A program made the translations under genes and the position numbers. A stretch of DNA of 64,000 bases from UKL13-2 sp038206765 (lineage in GTDB: Bacteria; Pseudomonadota; Gammaproteobacteria; Burkholderiales; Usitatibacteraceae), in NCBI GenBank assembly GCA_038206765.1, contig JBBRAM010000002.1, positions 1 to 64,000 on the forward strand. Direction: 5' to 3'. The notes under the pieces are model-generated. The model had not been told where the DNA came from, did no database searches, and saw only the letters and a program-made list of their open reading frames with translations. Positions within the stretch are counted from its first letter, which is position 1, and every line of letters begins with the position of its first letter. Shown here one piece after another: positions 62,388-64,000 of this stretch.

Positions 62388-63866
62388 ATGCGTATTGTAG
62401 TTCCGCTCGAGGAGTGCAGCTTGACAAATGAAGTTAACGATTATGGTTCCAGCCACGCGCTCAATGATGCGCAAAACCTGCGTCGTTTGGGTCGCGTGCG
62501 GCGTGCGCCAGAAGGATTCTTGAATGCTTCGCAGATCGCCGATGTTCAAGCCGGCCGTCGTGGGTTTTTGCGATATGCGCTGCTTAGTGCTGCGGGGGCT
62601 GCCGCTTCTGCATCTCTAAATCCGTCCTTCGCGCAATCAAGCAACGGCGCAAAAGCAGAGCCCACAGGAGAACTCACAGAAGACCTCACAGGAGCCCCCA
62701 AAGGAGATCCCAATATTCTAGACATGCCCGAACACACCAAAGGTCTGGGTCAGCCTGTCGCGTCGCGTGGATACGGTGTTCCCTCTATTTGGGAAAAAAA
62801 CTTGCAACGCCGCGAAAGCCCCGGCCTAACGCGCGTGGGTGCGGCGGGCGTATCCTTTTGCCCGCTTCAAGGCTTGTTTGGCATCATCACGCCCAGCGGT
62901 TTGCATTTTGAACGTCACCATCAGGGCTGGTGGGATATTGACCCCAGCAAACATCGGTTCATGATTAACGGCCTTGTCAAAAATCCGAAGGTCTATACGA
63001 TGGATGATTTGATGCGTTTGCCGTCGGTCTCACGAATTCACTTTATTGAATGTGGTGCAAATACGGGAATGGAGTGGGGCAATGTCGCCGTGCCGACGGT
63101 GCAGTACACACACGGTATGTTGAGTTGTTGCGAATTTACCGGTGTGTTGCTATCGACATTGTTAGACGATTGCGGTGTCGACAAAGTGAACGGTAAATAT
63201 TTGCTGGCTGAGGGCGCGGACGGCTCCGGCATGACGCGAACCATTTCGATGGATCGTGCGTTGGATGATTGCTTTGTGGCTTACGCAATGAACGGTGAAA
63301 TGCTCCGGCCTGAGAACGGTTACCCGTTGCGGCTAGTTGCGCCCGGCATTCAAGGTGTGTCGTGGGTGAAATGGCTTCGCCGTATTAAGGTGGGCGATAT
63401 GCCGTACGCCACTAAAGATGAAACGTTGCATTACGTTGATCTCATGCCTGATGGTATTCAGCGGCAATACACCTCAATCCAAGAGTGCAAGAGCGTTATC
63501 ACTTCTCCCTCGGGCGGGCAGACGTTGTTGGATCGTGGCTACTACAACATCACCGGCTTGGCGTGGTCTGGGCGCGGGAAGGTCGAACGCGTGGATGTAA
63601 GCACCGATGGGGGTAAAAATTGGCGCACGGCAAAGTTAGAAACGCCGATTTTGAGCAAGTGTTTTACGCGCTTTAATATTGGCTGGAATTTTGACGGCAG
63701 GTTGAGCCTGCTGCAAAGCCGGGCCATCGATGCAACTGGCTATGTGCAGCCGCGGCTAAACCAGCTTCGCGAGGTACGCGGCTCTCGCTCGATTTATCAC
63801 AACAATGCGATTCAAACCTGGCAGGTGGCTGACGATGGTGAGGTCAGCAATGTTCATGTCGATTAA
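62388..63866 (+). CDS. soxC: sulfite/sulfane dehydrogenase molybdenum subunit SoxC
   Basis: 492 residues from the ATG at 62388. A twin-arginine signal (GRRGFLRYALLSAAGAAAS...SFAQ) shows export as a folded cofactor protein, preceded by about 55 residues of unusual leader. The molybdopterin-binding domain has GLFGIITPSGLHFERHH and the molybdenum ligand cysteine in HFIECGANTGMEW. The Mo-co dimerisation domain is at the C-terminus (ITGLAWSGRGKVERVDVSTDGGKNW). It oxidises sulfur bound to SoxY together with the cytochrome SoxD. A TTG at 62421 with GAGGAG upstream is an alternative start. No SoxD gene follows within the 130 bases left in the window. Confidence 0.9.
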   Translation: MRIVVPLEECSLTNEVNDYGSSHALNDAQNLRRLGRVRRAPEGFLNASQIADVQAGRRGFLRYALLSAAGAAASASLNPSFAQSSNGAKAEPTGELTEDLTGAPKGDPNILDMPEHTKGLGQPVASRGYGVPSIWEKNLQRRESPGLTRVGAAGVSFCPLQGLFGIITPSGLHFERHHQGWWDIDPSKHRFMINGLVKNPKVYTMDDLMRLPSVSRIHFIECGANTGMEWGNVAVPTVQYTHGMLSCCEFTGVLLSTLLDDCGVDKVNGKYLLAEGADGSGMTRTISMDRALDDCFVAYAMNGEMLRPENGYPLRLVAPGIQGVSWVKWLRRIKVGDMPYATKDETLHYVDLMPDGIQRQYTSIQECKSVITSPSGGQTLLDRGYYNITGLAWSGRGKVERVDVSTDGGKNWRTAKLETPILSKCFTRFNIGWNFDGRLSLLQSRAIDATGYVQPRLNQLREVRGSRSIYHNNAIQTWQVADDGEVSNVHVD

Positions 63867-63960
63867 ATTTTCGAGCATCAAAAGCAGGTTCTACGACCGA
63901 AAAATCGGGGTTTGTAACGAAGGGGTCTTGTTAAATCGGCAGGGGATGCGCAACGGCTCG

Positions 63961-64000
63961 TCATTCCAAACGCTGCGCCACCATTTGGGCAATCTGTTGT
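63961..64000 (-). CDS. possible 3' end of an unidentified gene (cut by window edge)
   Basis: The last 12 codons of a minus-strand frame (QQIAQMVAQRLE then TGA) enter from the right edge. The residues look like the end of a helical protein, but the piece is too short to identify. Confidence 0.25.
   Translation of the reverse strand, partial: QQIAQMVAQRLE

Noticed and set aside
63856..64000. Plus-strand frame overlapping the soxC stop and open to the window end
   Set aside because: It does not look like SoxD (no signal peptide, no CxxCH within 48 codons) and has no ribosome site; kept only as a possibility.

Overview
The window is a large chromosomal exopolysaccharide (EPS) locus of the exosortase A (XrtA)/PEP-CTERM type from a Gram-negative, moderate-GC proteobacterium. 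It is most likely a betaproteobacterium: the XrtA-EpsI fusion, the PrsK/PrsR/PrsT trio, the EPS export set and the style of glmS and soxC all point there. Genus cannot be read from the sequence. || Left edge (1-5745): the 3' end of an IS3-family transposase, then on the minus strand two nucleotide-sugar genes (a TviB/WbpO-type UDP-sugar dehydrogenase and a CapI-type epimerase) and a NarL-type histidine kinase/response regulator pair. || 6242-16338 (plus strand): a PilZ protein, the EPS priming glycosyltransferase, and an unusual cassette of carrier protein, acyl-CoA dehydrogenase homologue, SerRS-derived amino acid:[carrier protein] ligase, DUF1839 protein, GH2 beta-mannosidase-like enzyme and a double alpha/beta hydrolase. 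This cassette should load a free amino acid on a phosphopantetheine carrier. Its presence inside a polysaccharide locus is the most interesting feature here. || 16434-21521: a GT2 glycosyltransferase, a FemAB/GNAT-like acyltransferase and a secreted beta-helix protein. || 21606-41428 (minus strand): O-antigen-ligase-like protein, two asparagine-synthase-type amidotransferases, three GT4 and one GT2 glycosyltransferases, two polysaccharide deacetylases, a Wzx-like flippase, and the XrtA-associated export block (ATPase, outer-membrane protein, tyrosine autokinase, chain-length protein, Wza-like lipoprotein). || 41771-53072 (plus strand): galE, a PEP-CTERM protein, exosortase A fused to EpsI, a second PEP-CTERM protein, then prsK-prsR-prsT. 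Both PEP-CTERM genes have a GG-N10-GC sigma-54 promoter, which fits control by the sigma-54 activator PrsR encoded next door. || 53763-61779: a giant FN3-repeat/FG-GAP secreted protein, glmS and an NAD-dependent epimerase. Right edge (61853-64000): an ArsR-type regulator whose two cysteines have the spacing of the persulfide sensors SqrR/BigR, divergent from soxC. || Reading the genes together: PilZ, the two-component systems and sigma-54 would set expression and activity. GlmS, GalE, the dehydrogenase and the epimerases supply amino-sugar and uronate precursors. The glycosyltransferases build the repeat unit, which amidation, deacetylation and possibly aminoacylation then modify. Wzx, the ligase-like protein, Wzz/kinase and Wza polymerise and export it, and XrtA processes the PEP-CTERM surface proteins delivered with it. 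No tRNA, rRNA or CRISPR array was seen.
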